In this document: piece by piece, positions 1 to 8,297 of the stretch
Layout of the letters: every line of letters begins with the position of its first letter
Numbering within the stretch: position 1 is the stretch's first letter
Assembly (NCBI RefSeq): GCF_002292295.1
Contig: NZ_DBBS01000018.1
Span: 62,001-126,000 of the forward strand
Reading direction: 5' to 3'
Origin: Sphingomonas sp. UBA978
GTDB lineage: Bacteria; Pseudomonadota; Alphaproteobacteria; Sphingomonadales; Sphingomonadaceae
Length of the DNA stretch: 64,000 bases
Program-made: the position numbers and the translations under genes
Notes under the pieces: model-generated
Database searches by the model: none
What the model was told of the DNA's origin: nothing
What the model saw: the letters and a program-made list of their open reading frames with translations, nothing else

Positions 1-58
1 AAGCGCCATCCAGCGGCTGGAACTCGCGCGTTTCGCGCTGCGCAACAGGGGGTCGAAC

Positions 59-1141
59 ATGGCAGGCTGGGTTTCGAGAACGCGCCTTGCGATCGCGGCG
101 GTCGCGATGATGGCCACCGGTTCCTGCGGCGATGGCGGCGGCGCACAACAGGCGAAGCGGACCGACTTCACCATCGGCTGGTCGATCTATGCCGGCTGGA
201 TGCCTTGGCCCTATGCGCAGCAGGCCGGGATCGTGAAGAAATGGGCCGACAAATACGGGGTCAGGATCAACCTCGTCCAGGTCAACGACTATGTCGAATC
301 GGTCAACCAGTTCAACGCCGGCAAGCTCGACGGCGTCACGCTGACCAACATGGATGCGCTCACCATCCCCGCCGCCGGCGGCAAGGACACCAGCGCGATC
401 ATCCTCGGCGACTATTCGAACGGCAACGACGGCGTCGTCCTCAAGAACGCGAAGAGCCTGTCGGAGATCAAGGGCCGTACCGTCTATCTGGTCGAGCTGT
501 CGGTGTCGCACTATCTGCTTGCACGCGGGCTGTCGTCGGTCGGGCTGAAGCTGTCCGACGTGAAGACGGTCAACACCTCGGACGCGGATATCGTCGGCGC
601 CTTCGCCAACCCGGCGGCGACCGCGGTCGTCACCTGGAACCCGCAGCTGGGCGAGGTCGCCAAGCTGCCAGGCGCGGCGGTGGCGTTCGATTCGCACCAG
701 ATCCCGGCCGAGATCCTCGACCTGCTCGCGGTCGATACCGCGACGCTGAAGGCGAACCCGAACCTCGGCAAGGCGCTGGCGGGCATCTGGTACGAGACGA
801 TCGCGCTGATGCAGCGGCAGGACGCCGGCGGCGCCGCGGCGCGCGCGGCGATGGCGAAGATGGCGGGCTCCACGCCGCAATCGTTCGACGCGCAGCTGTC
901 GACCACGCACCTCTACGGCACGCCCAAGGATGCGGTGGCCGCGATCCGATCGCCGACGCTCGGCAGCACGATGACGAAGGTGCGCGACTTCAGCTTCTCC
1001 AAGGGGCTGTTCGGCCAGGGCGCGAGATCGGCCGACGCGATCGGCATCGGCCTGCCCGGCAAGACGCTGGGCGATGCCAAGAACGTCAAGCTGCGCTTCG
1101 ACTCGACCTATATGGAACTGGCCGCGGCCGGGAAATTGTGA
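59..1141 (+). CDS. ABC transporter substrate-binding lipoprotein, guanidine/urea carboxylase locus type
   Basis: A 360-residue periplasmic binding protein of the nitrate/taurine (NMT1/SsuA-like) fold, matching the family seen beside 'urea carboxylase' genes. The N-terminus is a signal peptide ending in a lipobox-like ATGSC at about residue 23, so it is probably a lipoprotein. The mature part opens with a typical beta strand (FTIGWSIYAGWMPWPYA). A GGGGG run about 8 bases before the ATG can act as ribosome binding site. It is the first visible gene of the operon and would deliver the substrate (guanidine, or possibly urea) to the permease/ATPase that follow. The true operon promoter and any riboswitch lie outside or within the 58 bases upstream, where I see none. 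Family call strong; substrate inferred from neighbours. Confidence 0.85.
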   Translation: MAGWVSRTRLAIAAVAMMATGSCGDGGGAQQAKRTDFTIGWSIYAGWMPWPYAQQAGIVKKWADKYGVRINLVQVNDYVESVNQFNAGKLDGVTLTNMDALTIPAAGGKDTSAIILGDYSNGNDGVVLKNAKSLSEIKGRTVYLVELSVSHYLLARGLSSVGLKLSDVKTVNTSDADIVGAFANPAATAVVTWNPQLGEVAKLPGAAVAFDSHQIPAEILDLLAVDTATLKANPNLGKALAGIWYETIALMQRQDAGGAAARAAMAKMAGSTPQSFDAQLSTTHLYGTPKDAVAAIRSPTLGSTMTKVRDFSFSKGLFGQGARSADAIGIGLPGKTLGDAKNVKLRFDSTYMELAAAGKL

Positions 1142-1151
1142 GGGGGCGGCG

Positions 1152-1967
1152 ATGCGCTGGGTAAACGTCCGGCCGCGCCGCGGCACCGCCCTCCTGCTCG
1201 GCGCCTTGCCGCTGCTGCTGGTGCTGCTGCTCTACGTCACGGTGTCGGCGGCGCATCATGCCGCCAACCCGTCCGACAAGGTGCTGCCGACGTTCGGCGC
1301 GATGACCGCGGCGATGCATGGCCTGCTCGCCGAAGCGGACCCGCTGACCGGCCGGCTGATCTTCTGGGCCGACACCGTCGCCAGCCTGCAGCGGCTCGGC
1401 CTTGCGCTCGGCATCTGTGCGCTGTCGGCGCTGCTGGTCGGACTGGTGCTCGGCGTGCTGCCCGCCGCCCGCGCGACGCTCGGCGGGCTGGTGACGACGA
1501 TCGCGGTGATCCCGCCGATCGCCCTGCTGCCGGTGCTGTTCATCGTCTTCGGCCTCGGCGACACCGCCAAGGTCGCGCTGATCGTCATCGGCGTCGCCCC
1601 CTTCCTGATCCGCGACCTCGCCGATCACATCGCAGCCATCCCGCAGGAACAGCTCATCAAGGCGCAGACATTGGGCGCGAGCAGCTGGCAGCTCGCGCTG
1701 CGCGTCGCGCTGCCGCAGGCGCTGCCCCGCCTGATCGCCGGGCTGCGGCTGTCGCTCGGGCCGGCCTGGGTCTATCTGATCTCGGCGGAGGCGATCGCGT
1801 CCGACGTCGGGCTCGGCTATCGCATCTTCCTCGTCCGCCGCTATCTGTCGATGGACATCATCATCCCCTACGTCGCTTGGATCTCGCTGCTCGCGATCGT
1901 GGCGGATGTCGCCCTCGCCCAGCTCAGCCGGCGCGCGTTCGCCTGGGCGCATCAGGCCGGCCGATGA
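1152..1967 (+). CDS. ABC transporter permease (nitrate/taurine type)
   Basis: A 271-residue inner-membrane permease of the BPD_transp_1 family, with about six hydrophobic helices. The EAA-loop signature that contacts the ATPase lies near residues 170-200 (AQTLGASSWQLALRVALPQALP). The ATG at 1152 lies ten bases after the preceding stop and is preceded by GGGGGCGG; an upstream in-frame start would run into the binding-protein gene. The end overlaps the ATPase start (ATGA). It forms the channel of the importer of the guanidine/urea locus. Confidence 0.88.
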   Translation: MRWVNVRPRRGTALLLGALPLLLVLLLYVTVSAAHHAANPSDKVLPTFGAMTAAMHGLLAEADPLTGRLIFWADTVASLQRLGLALGICALSALLVGLVLGVLPAARATLGGLVTTIAVIPPIALLPVLFIVFGLGDTAKVALIVIGVAPFLIRDLADHIAAIPQEQLIKAQTLGASSWQLALRVALPQALPRLIAGLRLSLGPAWVYLISAEAIASDVGLGYRIFLVRRYLSMDIIIPYVAWISLLAIVADVALAQLSRRAFAWAHQAGR

Positions 1968-2770
1968 GCGACCTCCTCTCCTTCCGCAACGTCTGGCTCG
2001 AATATGGCGACAAGATCGTGCTCGAGCGCGTCGATATCGACATCGCCGAGCGCAGCTTCGTCTCGATCGTCGGCCCGTCGGGGGCGGGCAAGAGCAGCTT
2101 CCTGCGCCTCGTCCTGGGTCAGGAGGCGCCCACCCGCGGCCGTATCCTGCTCGACGGCACGCCGCTGACGCCCGAATGCGGCCCCGACCGCGGCGTGGTG
2201 TTCCAGCGCTATTCGGTGTTCCCGCACCTGACCGCGCTGCGCAACGTCATGTTCGGCGCGGAATGCACGCAGGCGCCGCTCACCGCCCGCCTGTTCGGCC
2301 GCGCCCGCCGCGATGCCGCCGATGCCGCCGCCGCGATGCTGCACGAGGTCGGGCTGGGCGACGCGCTCGACGTCTACCCCGCGCAATTGTCGGGCGGGAT
2401 GCAGCAGCGGCTGGCGATCGCGCAGGCGCTGATGGCGCGGCCGCGCGTGCTGCTGCTCGACGAACCGTTCGGCGCGCTCGATCCGGGCATCCGCCAGGAC
2501 ATGCACCGGCTGATCCTGCGATTGTGGGAGGAGCATGAGCTGACCGTGCTGATGGTGACGCACGACATCGGCGAAGCCTTCGGCCTCGGCACCCGGGTGC
2601 TCGCCTTCGACAAGCGCCGGCACGATCCGCACGCGCCGCACCGGTTCGGCGCGACCGCCACCTACGACCTGCCGCTGACGCGCAAGACGCGCGCCGACGC
2701 CGTCGAGGTTCCGGAGGAAGTATTACGTTTGACAGAATCGGTAATAACTGGGACACCTGCCGCATCGTGA
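1964..2770 (+). CDS. ABC transporter ATP-binding protein
   Basis: A 268-residue cytoplasmic ATPase that powers the importer. Walker A is GPSGAGKSS (about residues 40-48), the signature is LSGGMQQR, Walker B is VLLLDEPFGALD, and the switch histidine sits in VTHDIGEA; all are intact. It starts at the ATGA overlapping the permease stop. Its own stop overlaps the GTG start of the NikR-like gene (GTGA), so transporter and regulator are translationally coupled. It resembles SsuB/TauB/NrtD ATPases. Confidence 0.9.
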   Translation: MSDLLSFRNVWLEYGDKIVLERVDIDIAERSFVSIVGPSGAGKSSFLRLVLGQEAPTRGRILLDGTPLTPECGPDRGVVFQRYSVFPHLTALRNVMFGAECTQAPLTARLFGRARRDAADAAAAMLHEVGLGDALDVYPAQLSGGMQQRLAIAQALMARPRVLLLDEPFGALDPGIRQDMHRLILRLWEEHELTVLMVTHDIGEAFGLGTRVLAFDKRRHDPHAPHRFGATATYDLPLTRKTRADAVEVPEEVLRLTESVITGTPAAS

Positions 2771-3249
2771 AGGACGCCTCTCCCTCCAGCCTCGCGCGGC
2801 TCAGCATGAGCCTGCCCGCCGAACTCTTCCGCCAGCTCGACGCGATGGTGGAGGATCGCGGCCTGCCCTCGCGGTCGCAGCTGATCGCCGAGCTGATCCG
2901 CGACGAACTGGCCGAACACGGCGCCGCCTCGCGGCCGGAGGACATGCTCGCGGGGACGATCACGCTCGTCTATCGCGCCGAATTGGGCCGCGTCCGCCAC
3001 CAGCTGGCGCAGACGCAAAGTGACTATCTGAAGGAGGTCATCTCCTCGCAGCATGTCTTCCTCGAGGACGACCAGTCGCTCGAGGTGCTGCTGGTACAGG
3101 GGCCGGCCCGGCGGCTGCGCGACCTGTGCGATGCGCTGCGCAAAGTGCGCGGCGTCCAGCAATTGCGCCTGTTCACCACCACCGCGCTGCTTCCCCCGCT
3201 CCACGAACAGGACGAGGTCGCGCCGCACAGCACAGGAAAAGCGGCATGA
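2767..3249 (+). CDS. NikR-like ribbon-helix-helix transcriptional regulator without a canonical nickel site
   Basis: A 160-residue regulator. Residues 10-50 form a CopG/Arc ribbon-helix-helix (RLSMSLPAELFRQLDAMV followed by the SRSQLIAELIRDEL helix). The rest matches the ACT-like NikR C-terminal domain. Aligned by eye without gaps to E. coli NikR over the TQ...LHVHIN...DDCLEI segment, only the first His of HxH remains (SQHVFLE). The second His is Phe, the Cys is Ser (DDQSLEV), and the TQHHHH stretch is TQSDYL. It therefore probably does not bind nickel in the usual way and may sense a locus metabolite or another ligand. GTG start overlaps the ATPase stop; its stop overlaps the next ATG. There are 26 extra residues at the C-terminus. 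Confidence 0.8.
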   Translation: MKDASPSSLARLSMSLPAELFRQLDAMVEDRGLPSRSQLIAELIRDELAEHGAASRPEDMLAGTITLVYRAELGRVRHQLAQTQSDYLKEVISSQHVFLEDDQSLEVLLVQGPARRLRDLCDALRKVRGVQQLRLFTTTALLPPLHEQDEVAPHSTGKAA

Positions 3250-4064
3250 ACACGCTTGCAGATCCCAATGCCGCCCGCGCGCATGCCCGCGCCATGGGCG
3301 GCACCGTCGTCGAGGCGATGCCGGTCCTGCCGCCCCGCGCCGACGACCTGCCCGCCGACATCGCGCCGGACGATCTGCTGTGGGAGGAGACGGTCGCCGC
3401 GGGCGGCTATGCGACGCGCATCCTGCGCCGCGGCACGCGGTTGCGGCTGATCGACCTTCAGGGCGATGCCTGCGCCTCGCTGCTGCTGTTCAATGCGACG
3501 ATGCCGACCGAGCGGCTCAACATCGCCGACACGGTGAAGGTACAGTGGAACGCCTATCCCGGTGCCGGCAGCCTGCTGCTGTCCGACATGGGCCGGGTCA
3601 TGGCGAGCATCGAGACGGACGAGGCCGGCACGCACGACGCGTTCTGCGGTCCCTCCACCCCCGCGTCGAACGCCTTGCGCTACGGTGACGGCAGCAATGC
3701 GGGCGCGCATCCCAGCGCGCGCGACCGGCTGTTGCTCGGCGCGGCGAAGCACGGCCTCGGCCGGCGCGACATCCATCCCTGCATCAACCTGTTCAAGGGC
3801 GTGGCGATCGCGGCGGACGGCGGCGTCGCGGCACGGATCGGCCCGTTCGCGCCCGGCCGCGCGCTGGTGCTGCGCGCCGACATGGACGTGATCCTCGTCC
3901 TCGCCAATTGCCCGCATGTGCTCGACACGCGGCCGTGGAGCGTCACGCCGCTGCGCGCGACCGCATGGCGCGGCGCGGTCGCCGGCCCGGACGATGCGAT
4001 CCGCAACGCGACGCCGGAACGGCAGCGCGCCTTCCTCAACACCGACGATCTGTACCGCTGCTGA
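3246..4064 (+). CDS. Carboxyguanidine deiminase subunit (DUF1989; 'urea carboxylase-associated protein')
   Basis: A 272-residue DUF1989 protein, one of two paralogues that lie before the carboxylase. Members of this pair were long called urea carboxylase-associated proteins and are now known as the two subunits (CgdA/CgdB) of a deiminase that converts carboxyguanidine to allophanate plus ammonia. Visible family landmarks are LRLIDLQGDACASLLLFNA (residues about 66-84), FCGPSTPASNALRYGDG, HPCINLFKG and ANCPHVLD; the cysteines are candidate zinc ligands. The ATG at 3246 overlaps the regulator's stop. Which of the two subunits it is cannot be settled by eye. Confidence 0.83.
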   Translation: MNTLADPNAARAHARAMGGTVVEAMPVLPPRADDLPADIAPDDLLWEETVAAGGYATRILRRGTRLRLIDLQGDACASLLLFNATMPTERLNIADTVKVQWNAYPGAGSLLLSDMGRVMASIETDEAGTHDAFCGPSTPASNALRYGDGSNAGAHPSARDRLLLGAAKHGLGRRDIHPCINLFKGVAIAADGGVAARIGPFAPGRALVLRADMDVILVLANCPHVLDTRPWSVTPLRATAWRGAVAGPDDAIRNATPERQRAFLNTDDLYRC

Positions 4065-4065
4065 G

Positions 4066-4701
4066 ATGGACACCATGGCTCACACGCAGGACCTCACCGG
4101 CCCCATCCTCCACGACGCGATCGTGCCGGCACGCGCCCCCTGGCTGCACCGGCTGACGGCGGGGCAGACGCTGCGGATCGTCGATCTGGAGGGCAACCAG
4201 GCGGTCGATTTCCTGCTCTACGCGACCGACGACGATGCCGAACGCTACAGCGCGCAGGATACGATCGCGGCGCAGCAGAACATCTTCCTGCGCACCGGCA
4301 GCGTGCTGCGGTCGAACGAAGGGCGCGCGATGATGACGATCGTCGCCACCTCGGTCGACTATCACGACACGATCGGCGGCGCCTGTTCGTGCGAATCGAA
4401 CACGCTGCGCTACGGCATGCACACCAAGGCCCAGCACGCCTGCGTCGACAACTTCCTTGAGGCCAATCTGCGCGACGGCCGCGGCAAGCGCGACATCGTG
4501 TCGAACATCAACTTCTTCATGAACGTGCCCGTCGAACCCGACGGCGCGCTCGGGATCGTCGACGGCATCTCCGCGCCGGGGCTGACCGTGGACGTCCGCG
4601 CCGAGATGGACGTGACCGTGGTCGTGTCGAACTGCCCGCAGATCAACAATCCCTGCAACGGCTTCAACCCCACCCCCGTCCGCATGATCGTCACCGCATG
4701 A
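4066..4701 (+). CDS. Carboxyguanidine deiminase second subunit (DUF1989)
   Basis: A 211-residue paralogue of the preceding protein, sharing the LRIVDLEGNQAVDFLLY core, the CSCESNTLRYG segment (aligned to FCGPSTPASNALRYG), INFFMN and SNCPQINNPC. The two subunits differ in where their cysteines fall, as expected for a heteromeric enzyme with one main metal site. The start may be the ATG at 4066 or the one at 4075; neither has a strong ribosome binding site, and coupling to the upstream stop at 4062-4064 is likely. Its end overlaps the carboxylase start (ATGA). Role: ammonia release from carboxyguanidine together with the first subunit. Confidence 0.83.
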   Translation: MDTMAHTQDLTGPILHDAIVPARAPWLHRLTAGQTLRIVDLEGNQAVDFLLYATDDDAERYSAQDTIAAQQNIFLRTGSVLRSNEGRAMMTIVATSVDYHDTIGGACSCESNTLRYGMHTKAQHACVDNFLEANLRDGRGKRDIVSNINFFMNVPVEPDGALGIVDGISAPGLTVDVRAEMDVTVVVSNCPQINNPCNGFNPTPVRMIVTA

Positions 4702-7700
4702 CCGTGGGCACCGTCCTGATCGCCAACCGCGGCGCGATCGCCTGCCGGATCATCCGCACGCTCCGGCGGATGGGCATCCGTTCGGTCGCGGTCTTCTCCG
4801 ATGCGGACGAGGCCTCGCGCCACGTCGCCGAGGCGGACGTCGCGGTGCGGATCGGCGCCGGGCCGGCGGCGGAGAGCTATCTCGACGTCGCGCGCATCCT
4901 CGCGGTGGCGCGCGAGACGGGCGCGGACGCGATCCACCCCGGCTATGGCTTCCTGTCCGAAAATGCCGGCTTCGCGGAGGCGTGCGAGGCGGCGGGCATC
5001 GCCTTCATCGGGCCGACGCCGGACAGCATCCGGGCGTTCGGGCTGAAGCACAGCGCGCGCGCGCTGGCGGAGGCGCAGAACGTGCCGCTCGCCCCCGGCA
5101 CCGGCCTGCTCGACAGCGTCGAGGCTGCCCTCGAGGCGGCGGCGCGCATCGGCTATCCGGTGATGCTGAAGGCGACCGCGGGCGGCGGCGGCATCGGCAT
5201 GCGCGTCTGCACCGACGAACAGGCGGTCCGCGACGGCTATGCCGCGGTCGCGCGCCTGGGCGCGGGCAATTTCGGCGACGCCGGCCTGTTCCTCGAACGC
5301 TTCGTGCCGCGCGCGCGCCATGTCGAAGTGCAGATCTTCGGCGACGGCCAGGGCCGCGTCGTCGCGCTCGGCGAACGCGATTGTTCGCTCCAGCGCCGCA
5401 ACCAGAAGGTGATCGAGGAGGCCCCCGCCCCGCACCTGCCCGACGCGATCCGCGCCGCGCTGATCGAGGCGGCGGTACGGCTCGGCGAGGCGGCGCGCTA
5501 CCGTTCGGCGGGCACCGTCGAGTTCCTCTACGATCCCGAGCGGCAGGACTGGTTCTTCCTCGAGGTCAACACCCGGCTGCAGGTCGAACATGGCGTCACC
5601 GAAGAGGTGACCGGCGTTGATCTGGTCGAATGGATGGTGCGCGGTGCCGGCGGCGACTTCGCCTTCCTCGACCAGCCCGTGCCGCCTCCGCGCGGCTGGT
5701 CGATCCAGGCGCGCCTCTATGCCGAGGACCCCGCGGTCGATTTCCGCCCCGCGGCGGGCACGCTGACCCGGGTCGCCTTTCCCGACGACGTCCGCGTCGA
5801 AAGCTGGGTCGAATCCGGCTCCGACGTGTCGTCCTTCTACGATCCGATGCTCGCCAAGCTGATCGTCCACGCCGACACCCGCGAGGCCGCGGTGGCGGCG
5901 ATGCAGGTCGCGCTCGACCGCACGCAGTTCGCGGGGATCGAAACCAACGTGCGCTGGCTGCGCGACGTCACCCGCAGCGGCGATTTCACCAGCGGCGACG
6001 TATCGACCCGCTCGCTCGAAAGCGTGGTCCACCGTCCGCAGAGCATCGTCGTCCGCTCCGCCGGCACCGCGACCACGGTACAGGACTATCCCGGCCGCGT
6101 CGGCCTGTGGGACATCGGCGTGCCGCCGTCGGGGCCGATGGATGCGCGCGCATTCCGGCTCGGCAACGTGCTGCTCGGCAACGATTCCGATGCGCCGGGG
6201 CTGGAGGTGACCGCGACCGGCCCGACGCTGCAGTTCAACGCCGCGGCGCGCATCTGCCTGACCGGCGCCGATTTCGCCGCGACGCTGGACGGCAAGCCGG
6301 TGCCGCGCAACGCGCCCGTCGTCGTCGGCGCCGGCCAGTCGCTCGCGCTCGGCCGGGTCGGCGGCGGCGGCATGCGCGGCTATATCCTGTTCGCGGGCGG
6401 GCTCGACGTGCCGACCTATCTCGGCAGCGCCAGCACCTTCGACCTCGGCGAGTTCGGCGGTCACGGCGGGCGGCGGCTGCGCGTCGGCGACACGCTGCAC
6501 CTGACCACGCACGCGCCCGCGGCGATCCCGGGTCCGCGCGTTGTCGAACAGCCTGCCCTCGGCCCCGACTGGACGATCCGCGTCCTGTACGGGCCGCATG
6601 GCGCACCCGATTTCTTCGCGCCGGAGGACGTCGACACGATCCTGTCGGCGGAATGGCGCATCCATTACAACAGCAACCGCACCGGCGTGCGGCTGGTCGG
6701 CCCCAAGCCGCGCTGGGCGCGCAAGGATGGGGGCGAAGCGGGGCTGCACCCGTCCAACATCCACGACAATCCCTATGCGATCGGCGCGCTCGATTTCACC
6801 GGCGACATGCCGATCATCCTCGGCCCCGACGGTCCCTCGCTCGGCGGCTTCGTCTGCCCGTTCGTGGTCATCGCGGCGGACCTGTGGAAGGTCGGGCAGC
6901 TCGCGCCGGGCGATCGCGTCCGCTTCGAACAGGTCAGCCTCGCGCAGGCGGATGCGGCGAGCCAGGCCGAGGAGGCGTGGATCGAGCATCGCCCCGTCGC
7001 GCCCGTCGCCGGCGCGCCCTCGACCGGCCATGACGCGATCCTCGCCGACATGCCCGCCGACGGACTGCGCCCGCGCGTGCTGTTCCGCCGCCAGGGCGAC
7101 CGCAACCTGCTGGTCGAATACGGGCCGATCACGCTCGACCTCGAACTCCGCCTGCGCGTCCATGCCGCGACCACCGCGCTCGCCGCGCTGGCGCTGCCCG
7201 GCATTCTCGACATCGTCCCCGGCATCCGCTCGTTCCAGGTCCATATCGACGGCGTCCGCCTGAAGGAGGCGGCGCTGATCGAGCGGCTGACCGCGATCGA
7301 GCACGACCTCGGCGATCTCAACGACTTCGTCATCCCCTCGCGCGTCGTCCACCTGCCGCTGAGCTGGAACGACCCCGCGATCCGCGAGACGATCGACCGC
7401 TACATGCGCGTGGTCCGCGACGATGCGCCCTGGTGCCCCGACAATATCGAATTCATCCGCCGCGCCAACGGGCTCGCCAGCGCCGACGACGTCCACCGCA
7501 TCATCTTCGACGCCAGCTACCTCGTCTACGGCCTCGGCGACGTCTATCTCGGCGCGCCGGTGGCGACGCCGATCGACCCGCGCCATCGCCTCGTCACGAC
7601 CAAGTACAATCCGGCGCGGACGTGGACGCCGCCCAACGTCGTCGGCATCGGCGGCGCCTATATGTGCATCTACGGCATGGAAGGCCCGGGCGGCTACCAG

Positions 7701-8297
7701 CTGTTCGGCCGCACCATCCAGGTGTGGAACACCTATCGCCAGACCGGCGCCTTCGCCGACGGCAAGCCGTGGCTGCTGCGCTTCTTCGACCAGATCCGCT
7801 TTTTCCCGGTCAGCCACGACGAGTTGACCGAATGGCGCCGCGACTTCCCGCTCGGCCGCCGCGACATCCGGATCGAGGAGACGGAGTTCCGCCTCGCCGA
7901 CTATCGTGCCTTCCTCGCCGAGAACGATGCGTCGATCACCGCCTTCGAGGCGCGCCGCAACGCCGCCTTCGCCGACGAGCGCGCGGAATGGGAACGGCGC
8001 GGCGAATTCGACCGCGTCGCCGACCTCGCCGGCGCCGACGGCGACGTAGCGACCGATGCCGTCGCGGTCCCCGATGGTGCGGCACTGGTCGAGGCACCGT
8101 TCGGCGGCAACGTCTGGAAATTGCTGAAGGCGGTCGGCGATCCGATCGCGGCGGGGGAGACGATCGCGGTGCTGGAGGCGATGAAGATGGAATTTCCCGT
8201 GCTCAGCCCCGCCGCCGGCACCGTGGCGGCGCTCTACGTCGCCGAGCAGCAGACGGTGACCCCCGGCGCACCGGTGCTGGCGCTGATGCCGGCATGA
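4698..8297 (+). CDS. Biotin-dependent guanidine/urea carboxylase
   Basis: A 1199-residue enzyme of normal length for the urea carboxylase family. Residues 1-450 are biotin carboxylase: the glycine-rich ATP-grasp loop (KATAGGGGIGMR) near residue 157, RRNQKVIEEAP near 233, and the EVNTRLQVEH active-site strand near 288. Residues about 452-780 are the KipA/AHS2 half and 791-1000 the KipI/AHS1 half of the carboxyltransferase. The C-terminal biotinyl domain carries EAMKMEF, with biotin on Lys1163. ATP and bicarbonate carboxylate the substrate, giving carboxyguanidine (or allophanate if urea). Two deiminase subunits directly upstream argue for guanidine: urea carboxylation would yield allophanate without them. 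The acceptor-site residue that separates guanidine from urea users was not checked. Confidence 0.9.
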   Translation: MTVGTVLIANRGAIACRIIRTLRRMGIRSVAVFSDADEASRHVAEADVAVRIGAGPAAESYLDVARILAVARETGADAIHPGYGFLSENAGFAEACEAAGIAFIGPTPDSIRAFGLKHSARALAEAQNVPLAPGTGLLDSVEAALEAAARIGYPVMLKATAGGGGIGMRVCTDEQAVRDGYAAVARLGAGNFGDAGLFLERFVPRARHVEVQIFGDGQGRVVALGERDCSLQRRNQKVIEEAPAPHLPDAIRAALIEAAVRLGEAARYRSAGTVEFLYDPERQDWFFLEVNTRLQVEHGVTEEVTGVDLVEWMVRGAGGDFAFLDQPVPPPRGWSIQARLYAEDPAVDFRPAAGTLTRVAFPDDVRVESWVESGSDVSSFYDPMLAKLIVHADTREAAVAAMQVALDRTQFAGIETNVRWLRDVTRSGDFTSGDVSTRSLESVVHRPQSIVVRSAGTATTVQDYPGRVGLWDIGVPPSGPMDARAFRLGNVLLGNDSDAPGLEVTATGPTLQFNAAARICLTGADFAATLDGKPVPRNAPVVVGAGQSLALGRVGGGGMRGYILFAGGLDVPTYLGSASTFDLGEFGGHGGRRLRVGDTLHLTTHAPAAIPGPRVVEQPALGPDWTIRVLYGPHGAPDFFAPEDVDTILSAEWRIHYNSNRTGVRLVGPKPRWARKDGGEAGLHPSNIHDNPYAIGALDFTGDMPIILGPDGPSLGGFVCPFVVIAADLWKVGQLAPGDRVRFEQVSLAQADAASQAEEAWIEHRPVAPVAGAPSTGHDAILADMPADGLRPRVLFRRQGDRNLLVEYGPITLDLELRLRVHAATTALAALALPGILDIVPGIRSFQVHIDGVRLKEAALIERLTAIEHDLGDLNDFVIPSRVVHLPLSWNDPAIRETIDRYMRVVRDDAPWCPDNIEFIRRANGLASADDVHRIIFDASYLVYGLGDVYLGAPVATPIDPRHRLVTTKYNPARTWTPPNVVGIGGAYMCIYGMEGPGGYQLFGRTIQVWNTYRQTGAFADGKPWLLRFFDQIRFFPVSHDELTEWRRDFPLGRRDIRIEETEFRLADYRAFLAENDASITAFEARRNAAFADERAEWERRGEFDRVADLAGADGDVATDAVAVPDGAALVEAPFGGNVWKLLKAVGDPIAAGETIAVLEAMKMEFPVLSPAAGTVAALYVAEQQTVTPGAPVLALMPA

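Noticed and set aside
1..58. Guanidine-I (ykkC) riboswitch upstream of the guanidine operon
   Set aside because: Only 58 bases are visible and none of the conserved blocks is seen; it may lie outside the window.
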